Part shown: positions 44,801 to 57,373 of the stretch, piece after piece
Numbering within the stretch: position 1 is the stretch's first letter
Layout: each line of letters starts with the position of its first letter
Assembly (NCBI GenBank): GCA_022496805.1
Contig: CM040090.1
Coordinates: forward strand, 19,400,001 to 19,464,000
Length of the DNA stretch: 64,000 nucleotides
Direction of reading: 5' to 3'
Origin: Pohlia nutans
Taxonomy: Eukaryota; Streptophyta; Bryopsida; Bryales; Mniaceae
Notes under the pieces: model-generated
Databases searched by the model: none
Told to the model about the DNA's origin: nothing
Seen by the model: the letters and a program-made list of their open reading frames with translations, nothing else
Program-made: the position numbers and the translations under genes

Positions 44801-47800
44801 TGGGACCAGCCAAACTGCAATTAAACAACAGTTATCATAAACGAACCCAAATAGCAAACAAAACCCCATTCTGGCACTATCATGACCACGTACACTAATC
44901 CCTCTTCAAAACTCTGCAAACGCACTTGAATTGTGTGAAGCTGAAACGCCCTATTCATATTGAAATTAAACAGACAAACTCATCTCAAGGAAAGAACGCA
45001 AAGGAAACTATCAGAATTAAGAGTTGAAACACAGAGAATTAAAAAGTAAAATCCATCAGTAGACATAATGGCAGAAGATGACAATATGTGACTTTTCTCA
45101 ATTCTAAGAGTAAGTGATTACTAACTAGCGTGGAACATAACAAAGAAAACATCGACATCTATCACAACGCATTTACATACAGATGTAGGAACTTTCCGCT
45201 ATATATTGATATATAAGCATACCTCTTCTGCAAAAACTGGACGAGCTTCTGATACTTGAGAGAGCCAAATGTCTGAGCTTCGTACTCAGCCACCAGTCCG
45301 TCTAAAACCTACAGAAGAGAAGCTTACGTCAACATCCACTTTAAGCACACGATGGACGTCGAAGAACTTTTGAAACCAATTTTGTCAATCATTTAAAATA
45401 AGTTAAACAATAATGACGTAAAAGGATAGAATCTAATAACTTCATGGTCAAACTCATTATCAAACTCAACAACTCAAAATCTTTAAAATAAATTAATTAA
45501 TCAGTACCATACCTTAATAACAGACTCAAAGGTTGCATCAGGAGCATTAACAGCATTTCTCAACTTCTCTTCCATTGTGCCTACAGCTCTTAAACATTTT
45601 AGTTCTGCTTCCATCGATGACTTCCGCTTGAACTCCTGCACAACACATTCTTCAATAATCAGAAAAGCATCACCGTAAATACCAGTTCGATATATGCTAA
45701 AGAACTAAGAAAATCTACAGCATTACACTGAAATGTAACACAAAAGAGTCAGCCTTGACTATGAGAAACATTACCTCAAACTGCCGCTTCAAGGTAGCAT
45801 GCAATTGCCTCTCGTAATTCCTACGAACAGGCCCATTTCCAACCGCCTCGATATTATAAAGAGCAAATGCTGCTTGGACAGCTTCTTCTTGAGCACCTTG
45901 TAGAGCATCCTGCACTCAGGTGACAATCACACGCATATGCTCATCAGCGTGTCACAATGAACACAATGTAGCAAACCCTACAATTCTCAATTCAAGTGGC
46001 CAACAAGCAAATAGCGGGGTGACATAAATAACTCCTTTGTTCTGAACAAGATAATAAAAACTTACTTCGTCAGGATTGACATCCTTCTTGAAAACTTGGT
46101 TGTACTTTTCAACTGCCACGTCATGCGCGCGTCGACACTCGTTCTCTTCCACATTCTGCTTAACCACGGAAGTCAATTTATGCAAGACAAAAAAGCAAAC
46201 AAACCGACCAATCACGAAATTGTAACAATTTTTGTGATCGAAGGCATACCCAACCAAGACCCAGAACGTATGCAAGTGCTGTAATAGATTGGCAGCGGGA
46301 ATCAAAGCACGCTTGAATCAGTTTAAACAGTAGCAGCTTTCAACACAAAAGCAACTAAAACCACAATTCGCAACTCACCTGCCAAGAAGTAGCTATGGTG
46401 GGGACGGCACCACCGTTAATGGCATCCAAAAAGGATTGTGTTAAGCCAGCAAACATAGGTCCAGTCATCACAAGAGAGCCAAGCTGTTTTGGTCTCGTCC
46501 TTTCAAATATATACTTTGTCAAAGCATCCAGTCCTGATCTGAATTCTGGTCGCATTTTCTCCATCTGTACGAACACACGAGCCCAAGGTGTTGGATTACA
46601 ACTGAAAAGCCACTCTGCAACTTTATCAAACACATAAAAGTTTTTTGTGAAGGCTAATAAGGTCAGATCAGGCTTACGTCTATTTGGTCAAGCTTCTGCA
46701 GCTCTTTCTCATCGTTCAAGGGCCGAACAAGTGTGAAACAATCACGCTCGGGAAATAATGCCCGAATAGAGTTTCGTATCTGGAGATATGAGCAAGCAAG
46801 CGGGCTTAGTTATCCTTTTTATAAGAACAAAGACTTATTCCAAGTCTTGATGCATACACATATGTAATGTATCATAATATGCAGCTCTGCACGTTCCAGC
46901 TTGCTAAGGTCAAGAGAAAACATGAATATGAACATGCTCGGCTAACCTCATTCTTTGAAGCAATGGCTTTTCCAGTGCCAGGAATTGACTGCAAAGCTGA
47001 TTCCAGGTAATCCCTTGGAGTGATACGATGCCCATCCTCAGTCAAGTCCAAATAGAAATCCTGCACGGATAACCACACAGCTATCATGATTAACTCAAAT
47101 AGGAAGCTCCTAGATAGCTCCAACACAAAAGGCTTCTAGACAGAAAAACTCATCAGTTAGTGAGCTCCAGACAAACATCACGGTATAAATTCAACTGATC
47201 ATGAAGGAATGCAACCTTATATTCTCCAATAATTATTAGAGTTCGGTACCAGTGCTATATTTTGGCTATATTCAAAGATCAAGGTCTATAACAAGTCAAA
47301 GTAGAGGATGCAGCCGAAGTGGTCCAAGAAACTCACCCGGAGCAACCACAGAAAAAGAGGAGAGAATTGCCCAATCTCAGAAGCTGAAGCTCCTTTTGAA
47401 GACGATGATGATGACGATGCTCGCACTTGGATGTGCTTAGTCATCTCAGTCACAAGCGATAATTTATCCAGTGCCGCCTCATCGATACCACCCATCTGTT
47501 CAAACCAAAAGGATCGATCCAGATATAATGATGCGTATTTATGCTAACGACTCTCAAAAAACCTTCAATTGTATATTGTGACTCTCAGAACCCCTAGATC
47601 CACAAGCTTAAGTGTTGAAAAGCTACTTCCACAGTCATATATGATCAGTACTAAGGGTATTAGTCCAAAGAAAATGCGCTGTTATAGCAAATGATAACAG
47701 TGCTACTAAAATAATAATCCGAGTATCAATATTCAAAAGGGTTACCTGATTGTACACGAACATACTTGATAGTAAGACTGCCAACGAAAAGATCTGTGTG

Positions 47801-48830
47801 CTATATGTCCCCTGTCAAGTACAAAGATGTTGAACAGTAAGTGAAGCTCAGAAGAATAACCGATTGACTCGAATATTCTTCAACAGTATGCAACTCAGCA
47901 AGAATCCGCATCAAATTAGAAAAATCGAATAAAACCAGGATCAAAATTGCCACCAATTATTAAAGAAAGAACTTACAGTTTGATCGTAAGCATCTATTCC
48001 TTCGCTGTCAAGGAGTAACAAGCTGTATTCGCTGCCATCAGGTGCTGTCCTCTTCAAAGGAGAACTCCACATCCATAAGCCCTTCGTACAAGGCCTATGC
48101 GTGGGTGCGACAGTGAAACCACTACTCCGTCCAAGCAGCTGTACAAAAACAAACAACAGCATGTCTTTAAATTAATAGATTCTTCTCTCCAACTTGTTGA
48201 TTGTGAAGTCCTGATGACTGTTCATACAAACGGTGAGGTTCAGGAAATTGCAGAGCTGCCAGGCTCTTGTATTTATAGAAAAGGACAGAACAGCAGGGAT
48301 CTAAGATCTCGGACTTCAACAAGTGACTTAAACATCCTCCACATAGAAAAGCATCTGCGATATGGGCTCGTAAAGCATCGAAGAAACAGAAGTAGTCCAA
48401 TTTTTCAATATCTGCACCCTACAACTTCGGCAATGGTCTAAACAATGATAATGTGCCAATGAATCTACACTGATAGCATATTGCAGCCGGCTCTACCAAA
48501 CCCCTGACAGGATTATAGTGCCAAACAAACCTGATTTAGGATAAAACTCTTCCCCTGTCGTGCACGCCCACAAACAGCTACTACACCAAGCGGACCTTTC
48601 ACCATGTGTAATGCAGCCACCGCTTCTGAATCCATCTTAAACTTTCCTTTCTCGTCACAATACACCAGTCGTAGAGCACGAGCTGGACCAGCAAATCCAT
48701 TCAGGGTACTGACAGCATCATGGTACTCCGGTCGCTTGCTTTGGATAACAACTGGTCTTTCAGGCTCTGGTTCGGGTTCATCTGGTTTCGGTGGTTTCTG
48801 TGGAGTCCGAAAACCAAATCTGGACATCAT
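41900..48830 (-). CDS. Plant guanylate-binding-like large GTPase (1104 aa, 17 coding exons)
   Basis: Exons (minus strand): 48830-48531, 48138-47977, 47811-47746, 47495-47337, 47060-46947, 46779-46678, 46564-46379, 46155-46066, 45909-45775, 45635-45513, 45308-45223, 44814-44424, 44257-44036, 43798-43721, 43597-43208, 42960-42582 and 42231-41900; every junction keeps frame. The GTPase domain has the P-loop GRARQGKS (residues 88-95), switch block HRPCTKGLW, DSEG (about 142) and the guanine-binding LRD at the exon 4/5 join. A helical middle follows, then a coiled coil of about 500 residues. The C-terminus (YRKLTIAKLKQKM... KKDLLEMYE) looks SAP-like. Length and order match plant GBPL proteins, dynamin-related GTPases linked to immunity and nuclear condensates; the exact paralogue is unresolved. 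The introns are free of transposons. Confidence 0.92.
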
Positions 48831-49802
48831 CTTGCCTTCTTTTCAAAGCGATAAGTTCAAAATATATATGAACAGGTCGGTACAACAGGCTCGTCGCTGT
48901 ACTCTATGTGAAGAAAGCTATCTCACTTGCATCTTTTTCAGTGGCTTATAGCTGTCTGAAGCTTAAAGTTGTTCCATCAAAAAACCTACACAATACAACT
49001 CCGTTAAGTTATGATAAAACGAAACTTGAAAACTATCTTATGCTAAGGATAAAAAGATGCCCAGCTATCGTCAGTTCATCAACATACCCTGGGACGAGTA
49101 ACACCACCCCCGAAATGTACACCTCTCCATACACTAGGTGTCCCCTGATCACTACTCCACCCCATTCATTCCCTGAAGCTACGTATATATTGAGAGAAGA
49201 ACAGTAGCCAAACTCCTGCCACGTGCAGACTAGGAAGAAAACGGTAAGAGTAGGATTAGGTTCCATTAGAACTTAAAACAAATTAACGAGACGAGTCATC
49301 AAATTTTTTCAGATCGTTCATCTAGCGGTAACTCACCAACTGATTGCAACCCGTGAATAGATGCAAGAAACAGACTAAATTCACATTTAAACAACACTGA
49401 ATTTTCTAACTAACTATTTTCTGAAGTGATTGACTTCATGATGTACATGCTAGCTGCCGCTTCACAGACTGCACCGTCGCAGCATTAGAAAAGGCATCAG
49501 GTACGCAATGAATACACTTCCTTCACTATTTTCTTGCCCTAAAGAACCTAAATCAAAGTCAGAACGAAAATGGCGACAAAACGTAACAGAAAGAATAACC
49601 CTAAAGACGAGCCGTGAAGAAACAAACGAACACAAAACCTCACAAAACTAAAAATAATGACATGCACTCACTCAGCAACATGAAATTTCTCAAGTGCCGA
49701 ACAGGTCGATGAAAACTCTATAAAACCGGCAGTTCCTCACTCCAGCACGCCATATCCGACCCGTTCTAGCAGGAACTCCAAAAGGCACAACGTTAAACTC
49801 AC

Positions 49803-49870
49803 CTTCTCAAATTCTCAAACCGACCTCCGCGGTCCCGCATCCGAGATCGCTGAACTCCAGCTCTGCATGC
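49803..49870 (-). other. Probable 5'-UTR exon of the GTPase gene
   Basis: On the minus strand TTGAGAAG is followed by GTGAGT, a strong donor at 49802, leading a long leader intron toward the ATG at 48830. The upstream limit is a guess. Confidence 0.45.
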
Positions 49871-49927
49871 AAAAATAAAAAATAAAACGGCAAATAGGAC
49901 CAGGTTTCGAAAACTTGGTATTGTTTG

Positions 49928-49935
49928 AAACCCTA
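49928..49935 (+). promoter_or_regulatory. Telo-box near the GTPase gene start
   Basis: AAACCCTA about 60 bases outside the inferred 5'-UTR exon. Confidence 0.4.
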
Positions 49936-50166
49936 GCACGACGACAAGTTACTGAGCACAATCAAAAGCTGGATGTGAAATTGAGTGCGAGACGGAGATC
50001 AAAACTAAAGAAGAAGCGACAGATGAGGGCCAAGCGCGGGAGACCAAGGTCGGTCGTGGGGCAGCATAATAACCCCATTCACACTTATGAGATTATTAAT
50101 GTCCCGGTTCACACGGGTGGATCGTGCCCCATCCGCGTAGGTCGGAATATCCCTGTGGAATGAATT

Positions 50167-51196
50167 GTACAGTGGGGTCCAAGGTAGAATGGCGTTTTTG
50201 GTTTCGCAGTGGAAAACAATTCAAGTCTTCCCACTTTGAAAGCCTCTAGAGAGATCAAAAATTGGTATTTTACCTTGAAAGTTTTACCATAAACCTGAAA
50301 TCAAGTTGTTTGTATGCCTACCAAATTTCAAAGCCAAATAATTCACCAAAAAAAAGTTATTCGAAATCTACCAATATAGGTAGTTGTGGAAAAAGTTTCA
50401 CTCCTACCAACTTCGACAGCCTCCCGAGAATTGAAAAAAAAATTCCTTATTTTGATATTATTTGGTAGAAACCAATTTGTGTTAGTAATATATGGTAAAA
50501 ATCTCAAGTCTAAAAGATTACTGAAAAAAACAATATTCCCAATCTACCAACATGTGTAGTTGTGGGAAACAATGGGGGAAACCATTTGATTGCTACCAAC
50601 TTTGACTACTATGTTGGTAGGTTATGAATAACTTTTTTTTGGTGAATCTTTTGGCCTTGAAATTTGGCATACATATGATTAACTTAAAGATAATTCTTTG
50701 TTAAAACTTTCCTGGTAAAATAAAAAAAACTGAGCTCTCGGGAGGCTTTCAAAGTTGGCAGTATTCAAAGTTGGTAGCAATGAAATGGTTTCCCCCATTG
50801 TTTCCCACAACTACACATGTTGGTAGATTGTTAATATTGTTATTTGCATTCATCATTTGGTCTTGAAATTTCTATCATATGTTGTTAACATAAAGAGGTT
50901 TTTGTTTCCTTGAATTTCATGGCAAAAATAATAATAATTCAATCTTTGGGAGACTGTCAAAGTTGGCAGAAGTGAATAACTACCAATGTTGGTAGATTTT
51001 GAATAACCTTTTTTTGATGAATTATTTGGCTTTGAAATTTGGTAGGCATACAAACAACTTGATTTTAGGTTCACGATAAACATTTCAAGGTAAAATACCA
51101 ATTTTTGATCTCTCTAGAGGCTTTCAAAGTGGGCAGACTTGAATTTTTTTCCATTGCGAAACCAAAAACGCCATTCTACCTTGGACCCCACTATAC
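50167..51196. mobile_element. 1.03-kb fold-back element
   Basis: The first 250 bases (GTACAGTGGGGTCCAAGGTA...) recur inverted at the other end (...TACCTTGGACCCCACTATAC). Inside, a second inverted pair (CTACCAACATGTGTAGTTGT at 50547; ACAACTACACATGTTGGTAG at 50807) makes most of the element self-complementary. No ORF; no target duplication recognised. It abuts the truncated left side of the element ending at 51713. Confidence 0.8.
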
Positions 51197-51198
51197 AC

Positions 51199-51713
51199 TG
51201 TTTTCAAAAATTCGTTATAAAATGTTTGATGAAAATCAAAAATGAAGTTGATGTACAGAGCAAAGTTGTAAATGTTAATATGAAGATCACATTTGTACAA
51301 TCGGATTTATCATATATTTCTTTAATGTTTTTAAGTTAATTTTTCAAGGTTTTCTCTTGAAAATTGATTAAAAATCATGAATTAATAGAATTTAAAAAAA
51401 AAAATAGTAATGAAATTGGAATAACATGCACTACGAGATGGTATGGTTTCTATTATTTGATTTTACTTATTTTAGAAAATCGTCTTTAAGGTCCCACTTT
51501 TTGAACTAAGAATGAAACTTGACATAAACCACTTGTGTTGTTTTTTCAAAAATCATAACAACCTATTTTGAAAATCCAAATTGTACAAAGGAGAGTCAAC
51601 TTGTAGAAGAACCATGGAAAATTTTGGTGGATGACAATTGTAAAATTTGGATGGAATTTGAACAGTTTGAATATGTTCAGCGTTCACTATATGGACGTTG
51701 GCGCCTCAAAGGA
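51199..51713 (+). mobile_element. TTAA-family element P (left end missing)
   Basis: Collinear with the element at 52734-54365 from TGTTTTCAAAAATTCG to GGCGCCTCAAAGGA, then TTAA (51714-51717). It lacks both insertions present in that element and so shows their empty sites. Confidence 0.82.
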
Positions 51714-52865
51714 TTAACCTTTAGGGTTTAGGTTTTTTCATCTCCTCCCCCAAGTTATTCCTCTTTTTTTCTCATCATGTTTAGTTTTTTTTTTACATCT
51801 GTCTTTTTTTTGTTTATATACCTTCTTGGGTGATAGAAGTTTGAATCCAATCTAATTTGGAAAGAACTCAACATACAAAAGGATGATGGAGGTTAAAATG
51901 ATAAGTTAATTTAGAAATAATATTTTCAATTCCCACATAAAAAGAAATTAGTTTTTGTTTCCTTCACCCTTGTTTCTTCTTGATGTAGTTTAAATAACAT
52001 TTCACGCCAGCCTCTATGAAAAAACAAAGTTATAGAGGACCAAAGTTTAAAAGAATGAATGTAGTGCTTCAATGACATATATTAACTTTATAATAAATAT
52101 GGCTTGCCACCTCATGTCACTCTCATTACTTAAAAAGAACATGACACTCTCTACGAAAGTGGGAATAACAAGTGGCAAATTCCTATATAGTGTCAAACAA
52201 CACTGATTCTCTTCACCTTTAAATGAATTGTAGTAAAAGACATAAATTTTCCTCGGACACTGAATACGCCATTAAGTGTACTTTCTAGTGAAGGCAAAGT
52301 TGAAAGGTTGGCATACTTTCAAGTAGAAGAACTCAAGTCCCCTTTGGAGAGTTTTCAATTCACCCACGATTCAATTTTCATTGAACAAAGGATTCATGGT
52401 GTAGGATTATTCCCTCTTCTCAAAGACGGACACTACATTAGCGTACTTTCAGAACTAATTAAGTTTTCCATTCCACAAGGATAGTCATAAATCTAAGTCT
52501 TACACTTGTAGCCTGACTTGTTGGCATTTGTTTTTCATTGAACCCTAAGCGTGCAAGATGCCCCATAGGACCATGTTTGGTTGTTTTTCAATCAAACCCT
52601 GATTTTCACCTAATTCCTAATTTCAAAAGAACATGGTCCCAACTAAAAAAAAGTGTGGGGACTATCTTCTACTTTCTAGTCCAATTCACCATTATTCAAA
52701 ATTGTTAAAATTGCATCTTTTACAGCACTTTAACCCTTTAACGTCCCAATGCAACATTGTTTTCAAAAATTCGGTATAAAATGTTTGATGAAAGCCGAAA
52801 ATGGAGTTGATATACAAAGAAAAGTTGTAAATGTCAATGTGAAGATCACATTTGTACGGTTGGAT

Positions 52866-53669
52866 CACGGGGAGGTTACATACTACATACTTTTGTAAAC
52901 CACATGCGGTCGGGGGTCAATTATAGGTGGGCTATTTATTTAATTTCTTAAAATAATTTGCACCCTATTAGTAGAAAAAATGGTACTTTGAGGTATTTTT
53001 CAAGACCCTATAGGTAAATATAATTTCCACTATTAAGTTTTTTATAGGCCCTATTTTATTCATAAACTAGACTATTTATCAAAATCCTGGAATTTCAGCA
53101 TAAATTCAACTTAATCGGACATAAAAAAACGACAACAATAGTATAATACATGGACGTAACTTTCAAAGAATAATGACTGTGCTTAGTGCCTAAAATGTTC
53201 AAAAGGTATGTTTAAGTGAGAAATGCATGTTGTGAGAGAAAGCATGCGGCACCACCACCCTGCAATAGCCTCGTGAATCTCATTGGTCACCTAATGCTAA
53301 AATTCAGCATGAGGAGACGTTCCCACGAAGCCAAATAATTCAACCTTCATTTGTTATTCATTCCTAACCATCGGCTAATTTCGACGATTTTTAGTCAATT
53401 GAGGCAATTCTCATTCAATCCAAGGATTTTCATTAGAACTCACATAAATTCTTTGTTCCTCTAAATATTTGAAACCCTATTTTATTAATAAAAATAAAAT
53501 ACTACCTATGCTTTTCACCTACCCTACTTTAGATATAATACCGTATAGGCCATTTCAGTCAGCCTATAGTATTTCTAAAATTTGTATAAATTTTTGCTCT
53601 AATGAGTTAAATGTACCCTATATTTTTTCTCACGTGCTTTAATAAAATTTTGACAGTGACTTCCCCGGG
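52866..53669. mobile_element. hAT-like element inserted in O (804 bp)
   Basis: GGTTGGAT occurs directly on both sides (52858-52865, 53670-53677), an 8-bp duplication. The ends CACGGGGAGGTTAC and GTGACTTCCCCGGG are inverse at 11 of 14 positions. Element P has the uninterrupted site. No transposase ORF. Confidence 0.85.
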
Positions 53670-53884
53670 GGTTGGATTTATCATATATTTCTTTAATATT
53701 TTTTTATTGGTTTTGCAAGGTTTTCTCTTGAAAATCAATGAAAAATCATGAATTAACGGAATTTAAAAAAAAAAAATTGTGATGAAATTGGAATAACATG
53801 CACTACGAGATGGTATGGTTTCTATTATTTGATTCTACTTATTTTGAAAAATCATCTTTAAGGTCTCACTTTTTGAACTAAGAA

Positions 53885-54156
53885 CTCGGGGGGGACACTT
53901 AGGAAAATTAGAGAACATGGTGCGTTAAAATATAGGGTGTGCTTTATTCATGAGCAACAAAATTTAGAAAACTTTAGATGTAATATGGGATGCTTAAAAT
54001 TCAAGTAAGGAATAATTTGAGAATATATCAAGAATATACCTGAATTATTTTAGAATATTTGAGAATATACCTTATATTCCAATTATGTGATAGCCTCATT
54101 TAATTACCCGGTTAACGCACGTGTCCACGTCAATTTCAACTGAGTGACCCCCCAAG
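53885..54156. mobile_element. hAT-like MITE inserted in O (272 bp)
   Basis: 8-bp duplication ACTAAGAA at 53877-53884 and 54157-54164. Ends CTCGGGGGGGACACTTAG and CTGAGTGACCCCCCAAG. Element P has the empty site with one ACTAAGAA. Confidence 0.88.
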
Positions 54157-54568
54157 ACTAAGAATGAAACTTGACATAAACAACTTGTGTCGTTTCTCCA
54201 AAAATTATGATAACTTATTTTGAAAATCAAAACTATACAAAGGATAATCAACTTGCACAAGAATCATGAGAAATTTTGGTGGATAAAACTGTCCAGTTTT
54301 GGATTGAATTCGAACAGTCAAAAATTGTTCATTGTCCAAATATTGGACGTAGGTGCCTCAAAGGATTAAAGCTCGCATCCCTAGAATCCCATTATACACT
54401 CAAAAAATGCTTTTCTATCAAACTTCTATTTATGTAAGATCAAGAAGCATGCCACCTACACCTTGATATTAATTACAATAATTTACATTTTCCCTAAAAA
54501 ATTTATACTATTCTAAATTCTTTTGTATTGACTGATTTTTATTAATTATAAGCCTAAAAAATCTTATA

Positions 54569-54670
54569 CTCCCTTTGTCCCATAATATCTTGCACGTAGG
54601 TTCTCTCAAATCTACCTCAAGAGGTAGATTTGAGAGAACCTACGTGCAAGATATTATGGGACAAAGGGAG
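54569..54670. mobile_element. Perfect hairpin Stowaway MITE (102 bp)
   Basis: CTCCCTTTGTCCCATAATAT... is followed by its complete inverse: two 50-base arms, no mismatch found, 2-base loop AA at the centre. TA on both sides (54567-54568, 54671-54672). Confidence 0.95.
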
Positions 54671-54679
54671 TAATATCTA

Positions 54680-56185
54680 TTTTCATTTAATATGAAAAAA
54701 TTAGGGTAAATCAGTTTGACAATACCTAATATGAGAAAAATACCATTAGAATAAAATAAAAAATTTAAAATGAGGAATCGATGGGGAATTGCAGTATGGA
54801 CACTTAAGAGTCAAGGTCTACGATGAGTAAAGCAAAGATTTAAAATTACCCGTATTAAACACAACCGTTTACATTGTGACTTTTGGAACCGTGATAAACC
54901 ATGATTGTGCCTAAAGACAATGCATAAGAAAAATTGAAGGGATATTGTAAGATAAGAAGTTTAGTCATTCTAAATGTCCATAAAAAAATAACCTAAAGTT
55001 GGGCTTAATGAAAAGTGAAGGAAAGAAACCCTTGACATTAATGATATTCCATAATGATATAAGTTGAGGAACATCTTAAATGTGTATAGAAAGAGAGCTT
55101 AAGGTTGGAAAAAAAATCTCTTGGACATCCCTCTTTTATTCTCACATGACGTGGTATCAAAAACAAACTACATTGGATGAATGTACTTTGTAGATTATGT
55201 TAGTTTATATAGTATATTTTAGTTTAAAAAGTTTTCATTCATTTAGTGCTTTATCCAATTAGGGTTGTTAAGATATAAACTGGAAAGGTTCCCTTGGCTT
55301 GGCATTATTTGCCAAGTCCAATCTTGTGAATGTGTTTTTAGAGAGAGCTTTTATTGTGAGTTTTTGTTTGGTTGTATATGGTCAGGTTTGTTTTTGAGTA
55401 AAACTTCGGGTTTCTCCCTTACACTTGCATTTTTGGATTCTCCTTTTACAATATGAGAGATAGCTCAACTAATGTGTGTATATGCTTTTGTTATTTATTT
55501 AACGATTGACAATGTGTAGGTTATACATTTTTGTTTGATTTCTGATTATGATTTGTGATATTAGATCTGTGTGTATGACGATCTTTATGGTCTCTGTCCT
55601 TCTAGGGGAGAGACTACAAAAATGTTTTGTTTTGAGGAGTTACTAGGAGTTACTTGCCTGAACAATAAAAAGAAGTTGTATTAGTAAATTTGAGGTAAAT
55701 ACAAAGGCAGAGACTCCACGACTAGCCGCTTGTTTATACAATACCATGGTCAAAAGGAAGAACTCTTAGCCCGTGTCATTTGGAAATTTCTCTCAAAGGT
55801 TTGCATCTTGAATTATCATATGAAGAAGGGTAGTCTGCTTCTTCACTCATGAGGTGGGCCGTTGTGTTTCGTAAAAGATGTGAATAGTGTAGGGGCCTCA
55901 CTCTCGCACCTTTGACATTATAAGGTCAAAGGTTACTACTGAGGTGTCAGGAGTAGCGAGTCTCATATTTAGAGTTCCAAAGTGAGAATCAGGGACCTAG
56001 TAGGGAGTTAGGCGATACCGAAGGCAATTAGTGCTAGTGGTGAGTAGCGACATTATCAAGTACTTGGACATTTGTGGAAGTTCCGTCATAAATCATTAAA
56101 TGTCATATTAGACTTCTTTATGGGAGTTAGGTGTGAAAGTCATGGAGTACCGAGACCTTGAATAAGTTGAAAGCTATTATTATGT
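54680..56185. other. Intergenic, no gene recognised
   Basis: AT-rich with moderate stretches of mixed composition (55560-56160), where a transcript is conceivable, but no exon-like frame or known motif was found. Confidence 0.4.
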
Positions 56186-56193
56186 GCATTTAA

Positions 56194-56995
56194 CCCTTTA
56201 GTGCCTAGCAAGCCAGATTATGGTCACTGCAACGTCGGAAATGCAAATAACAGAGAATCCGTGAAGAATTGGAACTTCAGTTCTGAAGTTCAGATTTGCG
56301 CACATACATTACGCACCTTCCAGAAAAAGAAATTTTCAATTTGGAATTGTACAACTATCAAAATACCTATCAACAGAACGCATAAATACTGCAAATACTT
56401 GAAAATACAGTAAATACTTACAAATACAACATATGTATTGTGTAGTATTTCTTGTGTTTGGAAGTTTGTTATCTTGTTTTATTTTTTTGGATTGTGTTCT
56501 CTTCTTCATCTTCCATTAGTGTGTGTAATCCGATCTTGACTAATGTACCCACTCCTGTCAATTTTCAACGTATAAAATTTTGTCCTAAACCGTACATGGA
56601 GAAGTCACTTTCACTTATAAATCTCACAATAATTATGTGTGAGTCTATTTTTGATATGAAAGATTGCAACGGAGAGGTGTTGACATAGGGCATAGCTGAA
56701 CGTCTTTGCTTTTATTTTTGAAAATTTACCTCAAATTCTATTTAGCTTTGAAGTCACACACCCCCCAAAATCTCGTTTTCGAGCGTGCATTATACAATTC
56801 AAATACATACTATAATCTTCCGATCCCACCATCGGATGATTCTCAAATTTAATAAAATGTGTGCTCTCGAGTTGAGAATAGAATTGTACGGTTACTTTCT
56901 AATTTAACTCATTCTATTTTTGGTAGTCTCAACCACAGTGGAAAAACCCACTGAAATCCAGAGCTGTCTGCTACAGTACCCTAGGCACTAAAGGG
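56194..56995. mobile_element. TTAA-flanked element Q (802 bp)
   Basis: Left CCCTTTAGTGCCTAG and right CTAGGCACTAAAGGG are a 15-base perfect inverted repeat. TTAA at 56190-56193 and 56996-56999. Balanced-composition interior without transposase. Confidence 0.92.
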
Positions 56996-57373
56996 TTAAC
57001 ATGTGTAACGTTAACAAGTGGTGTTCATTGCTACTAAAAGAACGACATATCATTCATGTACACGAATCAAGGAAAGTCACTAAGAATCAACCAAGACTAC
57101 TGTTGTCTTATGAAATGTAACTAGTGAGACCCGTGCTGTTGAGTACATTGAGCTTGGGTTGTCTCCTCGACGGATTCCAGAGCGGAACGGTTGAGTGAGA
57201 CAAAGCAAACTGTATTGTTTGCAAGAACCATTTTTATTCGGAAGTTAATATTTAAATTTTGCTAGCGTGTCAGCGTGAGCACGAAGTAACCCGTCCAATC
57301 ACCTCACCAACCTCTATTGGCCGTCCGATCATCCAGTTGCATCCGGCGGTCTACCACAGACTCACAAAGGGCC

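Larger units (their letters stand above)
52734..54365 (+). mobile_element. TTAA-family element O carrying two other transposons
   Basis: Left CCCTTTAACGTCCCAATGC after TTAA (52730-52733); right ACGTAGGTGCCTCAAAGGA before TTAA (54366-54369). With 52866-53677 and 53885-54164 removed it matches element P. Confidence 0.85.

Noticed and set aside
50167..51196. Fold-back region as a CRISPR-like or satellite array.
   Set aside because: The repeats are inverted arms, not regularly spaced direct repeats, and the genome is plant nuclear.
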